A DNA stretch of 64,000 nt from contig NC_077247.1 in assembly GCF_947179165.1 (NCBI RefSeq), positions 46,792,935-46,856,934 of the forward strand. Reading direction: 5' to 3'. Position numbers and translations under genes: made by a program. The stretch is from Solanum dulcamara (taxonomy: Eukaryota; Streptophyta; Magnoliopsida; Solanales; Solanaceae). The notes below the pieces were generated by a model. It saw only the letters and a program-made list of their open reading frames with translations. It did not search any database and had not been told where the DNA came from. Shown here piece by piece: positions 24,167-36,154 of this stretch; the first letter of the stretch is position 1, and each line of letters opens with the position of its first letter.

Positions 24167-25239
24167 ATGTGCTTCAATTGCATAATGTTTTGCATAATAT
24201 AGGACAGACGATAAAGTTGGTAATTTTTCAAAATATATTTCGGGTCTGAGACACTTTTGGTTATACCAAGGTATTCAGTATTCATTTCATATAGTGTCTC
24301 AACATGATATCCATTTCTGCGGATATCTTTAAAACTTAACAAGTTTCTTGGGAATTTAGAAGAGAATAATGCATCTTCAATAACAATCTTTGTCCCCTTA
24401 GGCAGAAATATAGTAGCTCTTCCGGAGCCTTCAATCATTTTCGAATTACCAAAAATTATTGTAACATTTGCTTTTCTTCTAAGCAAGTTGGAAAAAATAT
24501 TTTTCGTCTTTAAAAATGACATGAGTTGTTCCATTATTAATCTCACAGCCGAGCATCATGATTATAATTTCTTTTTTGACCACGACCACGACCACGACTA
24601 GGGTCATGACCTCTTTCACGTTGGTTATAATTTGCTCGATTCACTTCAGGGAGTGGAAAAGAACCAACGGGGTCGACTATCATGATTTTTCATTAGCAGT
24701 TCGCTGTGGCGTTCAGCAATCAGAAGGTGAAAAAGTAATTCAGAATATTTTTTAAATCCCTTTTTGCGATATTGCTGCTGTAGGAGCATATTCATGGGTG
24801 AAAATGTGGAGTATATTTTTTCAAGTTTATCTTGCTCAATGATTTCTTCTCCGCATAAATTTAACTGAGCTATAATTCTAAACAAGGCAGAATTATATTC
24901 AGTTATATTTTTAAAATCCATTAATCTCAGATTTAGCCAATCATGACGTACCTGTGGAAGGATGACCAACTTCAGGTGGTCATATCTTTATTTAAGATTC
25001 TTCCACAGTTTAAGGGGATCCTTTAATGTAAGGTACTGTAATTTTAATCTCTCGGCAAGATGGTGGCGGAGAAATATCATGACTTTGACACGGTCTTAAC
25101 TAGATGTTGTATTGTCATCTTTGATGGTATCTGCCAGACCCATCGATTCTAGATGTATTTCGGTATCTAGTGCCCATGATGAGTAGCCTTTTCTAGATAT
25201 GTCAAGAGCAACAAAATCAAGTTTAGAAATATTAGACAT
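24163..25239 (-). pseudogene. Copia gag and protease-region remnants
   Basis: The gag start MSNISKLDFVALDISRKGYS is at 25,239, followed by an early stop. A second gag block (WLNLRLMDFKNITEYNSALF) lies at 24,646-24,969. A protease-adjacent block (GSGRATIFLPKG, KFPRNLLSFKDIRRNG) lies at 24,163-24,546. Several stops and frame changes interrupt it. The region between, around 24,560-24,640, encodes Arg-rich RGRGR-type sequence on the minus strand, typical of the gag zinc-knuckle flank. Confidence 0.8.
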
Positions 25240-25320
25240 TTCAAGAAAACAAAATTATTACCCCTTTTGTTACCTTCTTAAGAATATAGTTCAAAGTGAT
25301 GGAAGCTCGTGTTAATAACG

Positions 25321-25533
25321 TGTTATAAAATAAATTAACTTACCAAAATAAGAAGGAGATAGTAAAAAAAAAAAAGGAGAAGATGAGAGAATTTTGCAGT
25401 GTATTTCGTATTTTTTTTTGTGTGTTCTTACATTACCAAAGAATGATCATTTTTATAGAAAAAAAAAAAGCAAGTTGAGCAACTTGCCTAGTGGGTCCAT
25501 AAAAATGGACATCCACTACTATTTTTCATAATA
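25321..25533 (-). repeat. 5' LTR of the Copia element (213 bp)
   Basis: Partner of 21,666-21,885. Its inner edge on the minus strand reads CGTTATTAACACGAGCTTC, the position of the primer-binding site. I did not assign the tRNA. Confidence 0.9.
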
Positions 25534-25538
25534 TCTTC

Positions 25539-27687
25539 CATATTTTAGTGGAGTATTTGGAAAATATAAGACAACGACTATATTCACAGTAGGTAAGTAA
25601 TTTGTCGCAAGCTGATGATGAGGAAAAGAAATTAAAATAATTAACACCTACCATCATTCCTAAATAATGAATATTTTATGCCAATTGGCAATCTTCAAAT
25701 GATTAGTACAGTATAAACTTTAAGATTTGTTTAAATTATAGTATTGGATACTAATATTTTCTGAACAATATCATACGTACGTAAGGTGCAGGAGCATGGG
25801 CCCAGGGCTAGTAATATTTTCGATATTGTCCCTACAATATCATAAATCTCAATCACATTGTTACTGGGCGTTACTCCCTTGTCCAATAAGTAGGTAGAAT
25901 CAAGTGCTGTTGCCCCTCCCACTGAATTTTACATTATTCCTTTCATCTTTAATTCCTCTCAAATGTGAGCCAACAAACTCTCAGCTACAAATACAAGAAG
26001 TGATCAGAAAAAAAAAATTGGTGAGTTTTTGGTATACATATTGGAATGCACAAAAAGGAGATGAATTAATAATCCATCTATCAACCAATATGGAACATTT
26101 AACATCTTTGCATGAGCATTTAAACTAACCAACTCGAGCCTGAATAATATATATAACATGAGAGCACAATCAACAAATTAAATGACAAAAATTAGTCAAA
26201 TTCATTCGCTGACCAATGTATTAATTATACACTTAAGATTAATTACATGGTTGAAAATTTGTAGATACGTGCATACCAATAAAATCTATAACAAGATGCA
26301 CACAGAAAAATCGACCAGTGGGGATGATGAAAGAATGTTTCACCATAAGGTCTTAAGGAGAAATAGGGAGGAGGGATTTTGTTTAGAGAGAGATGAAGTT
26401 TATTTCCAGTATCAGCAAACGAATAATGGAGTCCAAACACCCCTCGATGTTCTGAAAATTACGGTTTAAGACCAAAAAGAAGAAATCCAATTAACTAATT
26501 TTACAAAAAAAAAAAAGAAAAGAAGAAGAAGCCATGACAAAGACGGCTTTTAATTTGCATCAGGAAAAAAAATAATCACATTCTTATAAAAGAAAAATGT
26601 GACTCAAATGATCCTTTATCTTTGGTGCTAGGTTTAAAGTAGTTCCGTAAAAATCATCTAAGTGGCTTTGGTCATTTAATTTAAGTTTATCAAATGTGAG
26701 TGCTTTTGATCTCTGTTAAATATTTATCAAATTTTAATTAATAAATTTGACCAAAATTGTGAAAATAGAAAATACTTAACGTGATTACTATATGGTAAAC
26801 GGTATTAGGAATTAGGATGATTATTAATTAAGGAGTCCTAAAATATATTAATAAATATAAGATAAAGAGAAAAATATATTTTAAAAATTAAAGGGTCCAC
26901 AAAAGATAGAACGCGAAATAAAATTATCCTCAGGGTAAATTAGAAATTTTGCCATCACAACGTGCCTAAATTTGACATAAAAAAGTCATGCCATTATGCT
27001 AAATTCTATGTACACATTTGACAATTTTCCCCCCATAAGTATGATGAGGCCATTGGTAATAGTGAATTTTAGTTGAACAATTGCTTTAGAGAAGGTAGTA
27101 AAACTGTTGATGCCATGGCTAAGCATGAAGCTAGGTTTTACCAATATATAATGTTGTAATAATATTTTGTGTCATATGCAACATTACTAATTATCATGAC
27201 CAGAATATGGTGTATTGTGCCTTTGTGATTTTAATAAGAAAAAAAAAACTTATCATATAATGCATATACTAAAAATACAAGAGCTATGAGGGAGTTTGAC
27301 TATACTAACAACTCCCTTACTAAAAAAGGAAAGACAAACCTATTTACCCACTGCTCTGGCTAATTTGACATCACTCAATCCCTTTTTAAGTATTTAATAT
27401 ACAAATAATACACAATTTTAATATAACTTGTGTGGTCCATGTATGCTCATTACTAGCACATGGATAGTAAGTATTATATTCGTTATCATAGTTGATTTTT
27501 CATTGTCATCCACTTAATAGTTTCTTTTTTTAAAAACAGTTATTTTGATTAATTATTGATCAAATCAAAGTTAAGTACATCATGAAACAGGTATTTTGAT
27601 TATTTAAGATTATTTTTTTTCAATTTCAATTTTTTTCAAAAATAATTTTCTTATATAATAACTATTAATTGAGTGATTTACCAGAAA
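25539..27687. other. Intergenic region with PLA1-cluster remnants
   Basis: No intact gene is present. About 27,008-27,060 resembles the DNA just upstream of PLA1 gene B2 (33,815-33,875), sharing TTTCCCC(CC)ATA and TGATGAGGC. About 27,349-27,384 (CCCACTGCTCT, CTAATTTGACATCA) matches 35,854-35,888 downstream of PLA1 gene A3. These look like footprints of duplicated A-B units from which a B gene has been lost. Confidence 0.55.
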
Positions 27688-29002
27688 TTAAATCTCATAA
27701 TCCATGAGAATCCAAGATCCATCTTCTTGTTGAACCATTCCTTTGTTCTTCTCGATCCACCATGTAGCTGGTACACCATATTCATCCTTCAAAAAGTCCC
27801 CTTGCTTATTCACCAATGCGATATCTCTGTTTATTTCCAGCTTGAACTCTCCTTCTGGTCCATGTGTTCCGGCAATTCCGTGCAGATAAACTTCCAGAAT
27901 ATGACAAAATATGTCTTTCTTCAAGTAGTCTGATTTTGTAGTATCTATTGGAAGTTCGATGCCAACATCTTCATACACTCTCCAATCTGTTGCAGAACCT
28001 TCGACCAGTCCACGGTCTGGCTTTTTGGGAATGTCATCAAGGGCATTGGTAATCCTCAAGATTTGAAGATTTTTCAATTTTTGATAAGCTTTCTTGAAAT
28101 TGGCCTCTCCAACTCGTGGGCTAGCAAATAAAAATGCAGTCACTGGAAACTCCTTGTTGATTTGGTTAACAACTATGTCAACTGAGCAAAGTGTGGCCAA
28201 TGATGAACCCAAACTGTGGCCTGTAACACTGATGCTAACTTCCTCCTTACTGTATTGCTTCAACAACCTTTTAACTTCTTCAAGAACCTGCCAGTTTTAA
28301 TGGCTCAACAATTATATAATCACTCGGAAATTAAAGTTGCAAAAAAATACTCTACTAATTTATTCGTACCTGATCTCTGGCGCTGGTTATTCGGTTGAAA
28401 TCTGAAGCGTCGTTAAGACAAGTATAAATTGAATAAAAACCTCCATGTACTAGAATGTTATCCGTATTTTCACCAAAGATTTTTGTTGGTTGGACCAAGG
28501 ACCAGTTATCGTCATCGTTGCGTTCCGAGACCGTCTTGGTCCCTCTCCAAGCAATCAAAATGTCTCTCCTCCCTAATGCAACTTTACCTTCATCAGTGGC
28601 AACAGCAACAAACCCAATCCAATTTGATTCTTTCATCTTCTCAGTTTTACTTGGCACATTTGAAGCTGCATAGAAATATTTGGTGATTTCATATTTGTTT
28701 TTGTCGAGCCCCACTCTTGTGAAGAGGTTCTTTTTGGAGTATCGACTTGTTCCTCTGTATTTTGAAACTTTCTCATTATTGAATGAGTCGTAGATGGCTT
28801 GACACATTTGGCCATAGTGAATGAGGTATTGGCGGAGATCATAATCCAAAGGGTCAAGTAAACCTTCCCAATTATTCTTACCACTCAAAACTTCCCATCT
28901 TTCTGCTATGCTGTTGTCTCTGTTTTCGATACCCTTTTTCCTTTTCAAACAGCTCCTTATTTTTCTATTTACAAACTCCCATACTTTGATAACGCATCCC
29001 AT
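27688..29002 (-). CDS. Class II phospholipase A1 (gene A2)
   Basis: Two exons on the minus strand, 29002-28370 and 28287-27688, are joined in phase 0 (GATCAG|GTACGA ... TGGCAG|GTTCTT), giving 410 residues. I chose the ATG of MGCVIKVWEF at 29,002 because it aligns with MGCINKGWEF of gene A3; an ATG four codons upstream (MRRK) is also in frame. It has the lipase_3 motifs GRRDILIAWRGT, GHSLG with Ser236, FASPRVGEANF, DDIP and [10 protein letters not shown]. Residues after the conserved AWRGT (KTVSERNDDDNW) differ from the CPAEWNDD of A1 and A3. It ends MDYEI, slightly shorter than the DHEDDxS tail of its relatives. The 5' flank is nearly identical to that of A3 for at least 75 bp. Confidence 0.93.
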
Positions 29003-29328
29003 CTTTCTTCTCATTCAATACTGGACTTGTTAAGCTTTTTTTTTTCTTTCTAAGATCCCACCTACTACTGAACAACGTGGCAAAGAGTAACATGGATCAA
29101 GATCCCTACTAGGGTTGTCCTCGAAATTTTAGTTTTTTCCTTACTAATACTCTCACGGTGGTTTGTTTGGTGGATGAGATTGATAAAGTATATGGATTGG
29201 TTATTTTCACCACATATAAATATATGGGATAACTTATTTTTTTTTATAATATAAATAACGAAATAAATAATTTCCAACCTAACTAATATTCCTTGTAATA
29301 ACGAAGAAACCCAAAATAAGATAATTTT

Positions 29329-30266
29329 ACAGAAAAAGTTCAAAAATATCTTTAACATATTAGAAATGATTTAACGTATAAAAATGGTTCAAAAATGTCA
29401 TTATTACACCTATTGGATAAAATATGATCTTAACCTATTAGAAATGATTCAAATTTGTCCCCCTTCTACATAAAAATATGTTTATCAACTATTAAATACT
29501 ATTTAATATGCCTGCATTTCGTACAATCTTAATATATTTTATTAATAAATATTATATTTTTATAACATCAAAATATTTCTAAAAATTCTTTTTAGCCTTC
29601 AAATTTGAATAAATTAACTCAACTTTTTAATTTGATTTTACTTCTATTAGCATCTTAATTATATATTTTTTCCATTGTCTAGCAATTTTAGTCTTTTAAA
29701 ACTACTGAAATTTTTGTATAAATTATGTTAACTGATCTGTATTTACACTTGGAAAAAAAATCAACAAAAATTATCTTTTTATGGGCATACATAATGAAAT
29801 TTCTCTTCTTTGTGACTAAGACAATATTTTTATACAACATACATTCGGGTTAATTCACACGTTAGTTCATATATATATTATTTAAAGCAAATACTTCTAC
29901 TAGGTAAGAAAAACAAACAAGAATTTTTCAAAAAAGAAAAATACAAATAAAAAAATTGAATAATTGTCAAAGTACCGTTAAGAAAATTATAAACATATAT
30001 AATTAGAATTAGTAAACTTTTGAGTCATTTCTAATATGTTAAGGACATTGTTTATCTAATAGGTAGAGGGAAGAACAAATTTAAATCATTTCTAATAGGT
30101 TAAAGATATTTTTGATCCAATAGGTGGAAGATGGACATTTTTGAACAATTTCTAATACGTTAAGGATATTTTTGACCCAATAAATAAAAAAAGGGCAAAT
30201 TTAATCCAATAGATAGAAAGAAGGCACCATTTCTAATACGTTGAAGATATTTTTGAATCTTTTCCA
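29329..30266. mobile_element. Mutator-like foldback element (~0.94 kb)
   Basis: The left end (CAGAAAAAGTTCAAAAATATC) and the inverted right end (TGGAAAAGATTCAAAAATATC) continue as long imperfect terminal inverted repeats. Sub-repeats of 'CATTTCTAATA(C/T)GTTAA(A/G)GATATTTTTGA' are iterated several times in the right arm. A 9-bp direct repeat, ATAATTTTA, flanks it at 29,320-29,328 and 30,267-30,275, the duplication size of Mutator-like elements. It has no coding capacity. Confidence 0.7.
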
Positions 30267-30292
30267 ATAATTTTATAACATCTTACATTCAG

Positions 30293-30610
30293 TGACGGAC
30301 CCAGAAATTTTATGAAGGAGGTTCAAAAAAAATTAAACACACTAATCAAAAAAAAATGTGCTTATTCGAATTCGCACCCGCGAACTGAGATAAAATATTG
30401 AATCCCATTTGCCACTGAGCTAGTCCTTTGGCTTATGCTCAGAGGGTTCAATGTTAAATATATACACATAAATTAAAAATTTTATCTTATATATAGAGTA
30501 TAATTTTTTATCGAAGGAGTTCGGATGAACCTTCAAGGTATAAGAAATACCTCTGACGATCTGAGTATTGCCACGACTCCCCAGCATTGCTATTCTCCTT
30601 GAACCCACCG
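30293..30610. repeat. hAT-like or MITE-like dispersed repeat
   Basis: The segment begins CAGTGACGGACCCAGAAATTTT and includes GCACCCGCGAACTGAG and CCACTGAGCTAGTCC, wording I associate with a common Solanaceae repeat that starts CAGTGGCGGATCCAG. The far end is not convincingly the inverse of the start, so the boundary is uncertain. Confidence 0.4.
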
Positions 30611-30717
30611 TACAATTCTTTTTATTTGAGAATCAGTTCAACTAATTTCAAAACTTTATTAAATAAGATTAATTTGGTATTATAAATTAAAATTTAGATA
30701 TTTAAAAAATATATAAA

Positions 30718-30898
30718 AGGGCAGTCCGGTGCACTTAAGCTCCCGCTATGCGCAGGGTCCGGGGAAGGGCCCGACCACAAGGGTCTATTGTACGCAGCCT
30801 TACCTTGCATTTCTGCCAGAGGCTGTTTCCAAGGCTTGAACCCGTGACCTCCTGGTCACATGGCAGCAACTTTACCAGTTACTCCAAGGCTCCCCTTC
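30718..30898 (-). mobile_element. Au-type SINE
   Basis: On the minus strand the element begins GGGGAGCCTTGGAGTAACTGG. A box-A-like segment is followed by box B (GGTTCAAGCC), then CAGCCTCTGGCAGAAATGCA, TAAGGCTGCGTACAATAGAC and a 3' part ending near CACCGGACTGCCC and a short T-run. The order and about 180-bp length match the Au SINE family known across angiosperms. It is a tRNA-derived, LINE-mobilised element and encodes no protein. Confidence 0.9.
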
Positions 30899-31365
30899 CG
30901 TATTTAAAAAAAAATAAATATATAAAATATATTATAAATTATAATTTTTTTATATTAATATGATAAAAAAAATACATCATAAAATATTTGTTTTTTAGGA
31001 TTTAGGTATAAGTGTGTTATTTTATAGAGTTTAGAGTTAGGTTGTTGGTAGTTTATTCGTCCTTCATATTTTATATTGATTAGCTTACAATATAAATATT
31101 AGTTAATTGTTTTAAACAATATAACTATGAACATGTCAAGCTTCCCAAGTCAATGCATAACTTTGTTTATAATATGTGAAGAACTTTATTTTTTTACTAT
31201 AATTAATTTAAGATAAGGTGTTACATAAGTTAGTAAAAAAAAGTATAATAAAAATTAAGACAATATTTATCATTAAGAAGTAGATACAAAAAATATATAT
31301 TTTTTACTTAAATTGTAGTATGACAATTAATTAATACATATATATACCATCATCAATGGCGTCTG

Positions 31366-31555
31366 CCGTCTGGTCTTAGTGTCGTTTTGGTGTGAGGGAT
31401 AAAAATAAATAGTCTTGAGATAAATTTTTGGTGTCTTGTTTGGAATAAATTATCCCACCATTTCTACCATAGTGATGAAATAAATTATCCCATATACATG
31501 ATAGAATAAGTTATCCCAGGATTAATATAACTTGTTTCTAACCAAACGACCTCTT
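31366..31555. repeat. MITE related to the element at 7480-8200
   Basis: The segment contains GTCGTTTTGGTGTGAGGGAT and ends TTCTAACCAAACGACCTC, with several AAATTATCCCA words between. Start and end share inverted GGTCGTTTGGTT-type wording. No TSD was resolved. Confidence 0.45.
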
Positions 31556-31622
31556 AGTTTTGGTTATCCTTTGGCCTGTAAGGTTAATACCACCTGCTCC
31601 ACTACCCTGGCCATCATCCCAT

Positions 31623-32090
31623 TGTTGGGTGTTTGCCCTGACTTTCCTAGTATAATTAGGTTTTTTTTTCCTAAAAGGAAAACACAATGTCTCCATATTT
31701 GGCTAGTCATTTTTCTTATAAGAAAAGGTTAATGACTCTATAAATAAAGACTTATTCCTTCTAACTTAGTAGCATTCACAATGTAGTCCTAAGGGGATTT
31801 GAGAGTTTTGTGTGGGGGGAGAAACTGTGAGACACAAGTGATACGTTATTACTTGTGTGAACCTCTTTGTATTCCGAGTGAATTGTGTGAGGTTATTTCT
31901 CTCGATTATTTGTACTCTCATATTTTATAGTGAATTTCTCATCTCCTCTTGTGGACGTAGGTCAGTTGGCCGAACCACATTAAATGTTTGTGTCTCTTAT
32001 GGTATATTTCTCGTGTGTCTTCTAATTCATGGTTATTCAAGGTTTGCTTTACTAGCTTCCGCATGACACCTAATTATTTTGGTCCTAACA
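31623..32090 (+). mobile_element. Copia-type solo LTR (468 bp)
   Basis: It starts TGTTGGG and ends CCTAACA, and is flanked by a perfect 5-bp TSD, CCCAT, at 31,618-31,622 and 32,091-32,095. The interior (GTGTGAACCTCTTTGTATTC, then CTTGTGGACGTAGGTCAGTT and GGCCGAACCAC) is the R/U5-like wording seen in many plant Copia LTRs, which gives the likely orientation. No internal region remains. Confidence 0.85.
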
Positions 32091-32422
32091 CCCATCTAGC
32101 CTTCTCTTAATAGAAGAATGCTCTATGCCATGATCGTCAGCCACATCATGTCCTCCCTCTCCATATTTTCTTGAAAAAGAATGTCAAAATCATCGTCAGA
32201 AAATAAGGAAGAAACAAATTATTGGATGACTATTACGATTTATTTTTGTAATTCCATAAAAAAGTTAGACAAGTTATCTAACCTTAGGAAACGATGAGAT
32301 GACAATTGTCTTTATTAGAACGATATGATCTACGGTACTTCAACAAGACATATTAGAATTTCATCATAATTGAGAGTTAAATTGGATGACTAAACTTGAG
32401 GATCTATTTCCTTGTAAATGAA

Positions 32423-33730
32423 TTAAAGATCATCATCTTCATTTTGTTGTTGAATCCACGATCCATTTTGTTGTTGAACCATCCCTTTATTCTTCACAAC
32501 CCACCATGAAACCGGTACACCGTATTCGTCATTTAACGTGTCCATATACTTGTTAACAAGTGAGACATCTCGTTCCACTTCTAGCTTGAACCCTCCTTTT
32601 GATCCTTGTGTTCCAGCAACTCCATGCAAGTAACATTCCAGGTTATGCCAAGTCCAATAGTCTCCAGGACTTTTTAGATAGCCCGATTCTCTAGTGTCGA
32701 TGTTTAATTCGACACCAACATCTGAGTAGCCAATTAATGGATAATGTGGAATTATATCTGGCGTATTTCGGACTCTCAGAGCTCGAAGATGATTTTGGAG
32801 TTCTGAGAAGGTTTTCTTGAAATTTTTATCTCCCACTCTAGGACTTGCAAATAGAAATGCGGTGACTAGAAATCCCTTGTTAATTCCATTGAAAACCATA
32901 TCTACTGCATTTAATGTCGCGACTGATGCCCCCATGCTATGCCCTGTTACTGTTATGGTAACTTCCTCGTTCTTGTATTGTCCCAACAATCTTTGAACTT
33001 CTCCAAGTACCTAATTATAAAATTAATCTAACAATTATCAACACATTATTTTTAGTAGATTGTAAAAGTAAGTTTAACTTTTTTTTTTTTGGTTAAGATA
33101 GAGGATGATGAATTTAATTACTTGCTCTCTAGCACTGGCCTTATTGTATGGTGATCGTGAATCATCTGAAGTATACATGGAATACCATCCTTGATGAACT
33201 TTAGGATCAGATTTTTCACCAAAGATTATTGGGGCTGAGACGCGAATAAATTGAAAATCATTAAACCATTCCATAGAGACAACAGTTGATCTCCAAGCAA
33301 TCACTATATCCCGTCTTCCTAATGTTACTTTACCCTCATCTGTGGCCACGGCAACAAACCCAATCCAATTTGACTCCTTACTCCAAGCTTCCCGTGCTAA
33401 TGATTTTATGATGAATGCTTCTGGAACTTGTATAGATGATGTCGCGTAAATATATTTGGTTACCTCATACTTGAACGGATTCGATATCTCAATCCCCGTT
33501 TGAGAAAAGAAATTCTTCTTAGAATATCGGCAACTTCCAGCATACTTTGATGTCATGTCGTTGTTGAAGGCATCTCTAGTTGCTTGTACCATTTCTCCAT
33601 AGTGAATGAGGTACCGACGAAGATCATTGTCAAGTGGATCTAATAACCCTTCCCAATTGTTTTTACCACTAAGAAGTTTCCATCTTTCTGCTATATTGCC
33701 CACATTCTTGTTTGTATTTTGCATCTTCAA
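32423..33730 (-). CDS. Class II phospholipase A1 (gene B2)
   Basis: Two exons on the minus strand, 33730-33122 and 33010-32423, are joined in phase 0 (GAGCAA|GTAATT ... AATTAG|GTACTT), giving 398 residues. Motifs are [30 protein letters not shown] (the usual WRGT has Gly replaced by Ser), GHSMG with Ser228, [11 protein letters not shown] and [10 protein letters not shown]. It is the sister of gene B1. DNA immediately upstream of the ATG is still homologous to the first 14 codons of B1, but B1's ATG is absent here and the hydrophobic segment is missing, so translation should begin at [14 protein letters not shown]-rich box lies about 40-50 bp upstream. The Gly-to-Ser change next to the oxyanion region may affect activity. 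Confidence 0.92.
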
Positions 33731-33770
33731 TATGTTTTCCCTTGGGTTTTTTCTTTGTTTGAACCAGTTG

Positions 33771-33791
33771 AAGTATATATAGTATATATTC
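33771..33791 (-). promoter_or_regulatory. TATA-like box of PLA1 gene B2
   Basis: On the minus strand the stretch reads as alternating TATATA, 40-60 bp upstream of the start codon at 33,730. The short implied leader makes it only a candidate core promoter. Confidence 0.4.
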
Positions 33792-34198
33792 TTCTTTTTG
33801 ATGGACCTTTGGATATCATGTGTACAAATTTGATAATTTTTTCCCCATATGTCTGATGAGGCTATTAATTGGTAATGTAGTTACCAAATTGCATCATTCA
33901 TTTATCATGAGAAGTTTTGCTGTTGCTTTTCGTTCTTTCCATTCCACACTCAGGCTGACATTGCCCAACAGAAATTTTATGGAAAGAAGAATTAAAGGGA
34001 CATGCTTGACATTTTCACAAGGCAAGCATTCCATATATCTGTTTCGTTTTGAACAATTCTCACTCATGTAGTTTGTGTGGAGAATATATATTGAGTATCA
34101 CTATAGGACATTCAAATTTTTTTTCTCAATAATCTCTATTTTTGTTTCCAAGACAAGTCCTTCATCAACACTAGTCAATATCAAGAAGGTGCTTGGTA

Positions 34199-34410
34199 CT
34201 CCCTCCATTTTAATTTTTGTGTCCAATTTTTCTTTTTAGTCCGTTAAAAAAAATCTATATGAAATACTTAAGGCCACAAAATTATATGACATTTTGGAAC
34301 ATTTGGCATATCTTTTAATTTTAAGATCACAAAATTCAAAAGTCTTTTTTTAATTATTTAAACTTCGTGTCAAATCAAAATAGGATATAAATAAATTGAA
34401 ATGAAGGCAG
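34199..34410. repeat. Stowaway-like MITE (~212 bp)
   Basis: The element begins CTCCCTCCATTTTAATTTTTG and ends AAATTGAAATGAAGGCAG, and is flanked by TA on both sides (34,197-34,198 and 34,411-34,412), the Stowaway target duplication. It lies 5' of PLA1 gene B2. Confidence 0.6.
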
Positions 34411-34880
34411 TATTATTTTGCCAAAATGTCTAACTAGTTTTTCCTTGCTTTGAACTTTGAAGCATAGTTGCTTATACTTGGAGCACCAAAGGTATATTAT
34501 GAATAAGCCTCCTCTTCTCCGGACCCAAATTTTCTTTTTTCCAAAGAAGCGACTAGAACATTACGTATCATATACTAATATATATGCCCAGTACAATATG
34601 TATTGTAATAACGGTTAAATAATATCACGAACGTAGAAAATAAATTGTGGCATGCCAATGATATATGTGAGCATCCCAACTTTTTTGCTCACATTTATAT
34701 CATAGAACAAGGAAATGGTCATTTTGAGCTAAAATGAACAGAATGGTGAAATAACAAAGTTTTGAAGTTGGAGTACCCAAATCAACCCATTCAATTGAGT
34801 CCTCAAACATCCGATTCATTGGGTAACTAATAACTGGCTAGCTCTCTGAATCACTACTTAATTATTTTTCAAATGCACTA

Positions 34881-35125
34881 CTCCCACCGTCTCATGTGAC
34901 ACAATTTAAATTGCAATTGATGTAAATTTCTTTATTTTGACCGAAAATTTGGATATATGATTTTAAAGTATTTTGAAAAATAATTTATATATATAAACTA
35001 AATAAAAAGTACTATAAGTTAATTAATAATTTAAAATATTTAAAAGTCATATGAATAAACTATGTCAAAAAAATTTTGTTTGACTTTTGAGAGGTAAAAG
35101 TGACGCAATAAATAAGAACAAAAAG
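34881..35125. repeat. Stowaway-like MITE, second copy
   Basis: It begins CTCCCACCGTCTCATGTGACAC and ends near GACTTTTGAGAGGTAAAAGTGACG. The wording parallels the element at 2277-2534 (TATATGACACAATTTGAATT). The right end is approximate. Confidence 0.4.
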
Positions 35126-36154
35126 ATTTTTTACTTTTTCCTGAAAAATTATTTTATTGTATCCAAAAATAGGATTTGATCATGAAAATTTCAAATATAA
35201 CTTAAAGTTATATTTGGAATTCGGAAAACAAAAATCTTGTTTTCACTTTTACTATATTTTTCTTTTTCAAATTTTATCCTAAATATTTTGATTTATAAAA
35301 ATATATACTTCATGTTTTTTAGGAACGGTACATTCAAATAACCAAATATTATATGCAAAAATTATAACCAAACATAACTTCTACTTCAAAATTTTCAAAT
35401 AAAGAAACAAAATATTTGCAATAGTATGTAATAATTCATACATGAGATTTAATCTATGATATTATGTGATTATTACTATGAGATATTACTCTTTTAAAAT
35501 AAATTTAATTATATATTTCAGATAAATTAGTCAAATTAAATAATTTTTCTAATTTTTAAAAATTGAGAATATAAATCATATTCCAAAAAAGTACATGCAA
35601 TATTCTTTCATCCTATTCTGAAAAGGTGGCAAATTCTAAATATTCTTTCCAAAAATATAATAAAACATCACTGGTCCAACTTTAAATTTCCAAATAAAAT
35701 GATTTTTTCTAGTTTTCATGGGCCCACTATATATATATATTCAAGCAATTTCTTGTCACTATCTTTTCTTTGTACAAAAACTTAACAAATGGTCGTGATT
35801 AATGCATTCACTGTACTGCAACAAGAAAATAGAAGAAAAGAGATAAAGGACTATGACCCACTGCTCTGACTAATTTGACATCAATCATGAACCTCAGGCC
35901 GACTTTCGTCCCTGCTCGACGACGGTAGGGACGATTGCTTCCCTTACTTATCAGTAATCTTACCAATTATTATGGAGGATCTGTTTGTAAATAAATAAAA
36001 TTTCTTAAAAATATATTAAGCATGTTATTTTTAATATATCAAATCAACCACGGTATAAAACGTAATATCAGATTCTCAATATGTATAGCATAAGCACAAT
36101 TAATATTAGCATTGCTATATTCAACACTGTTTTCATACATGCTACCAACATTCC

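Larger units (their letters stand above)
21666..25533 (-). mobile_element. Copia LTR retrotransposon, internally deleted
   Basis: A complete-ended but decayed Ty1/Copia element on the minus strand. The LTRs are 25,321-25,533 (5') and 21,666-21,885 (3'). They run TGTTATAAAA...TTTTCATAATA on the plus strand, and a perfect 5-bp TSD, TCTTC, lies at 21,661-21,665 and 25,534-25,538. A purine-rich tract (read as AAGGAGGAG on the minus strand) abuts the 3' LTR, as a polypurine tract should. Reading frames in order are gag, GAG-pre-integrase, integrase, and the start of reverse transcriptase. The frame then jumps into the extreme end of RNase H, so the RT catalytic YVDD box and most of RNase H are gone. 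The LTRs differ by indels and substitutions, so the insertion is not recent. Confidence 0.93.
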
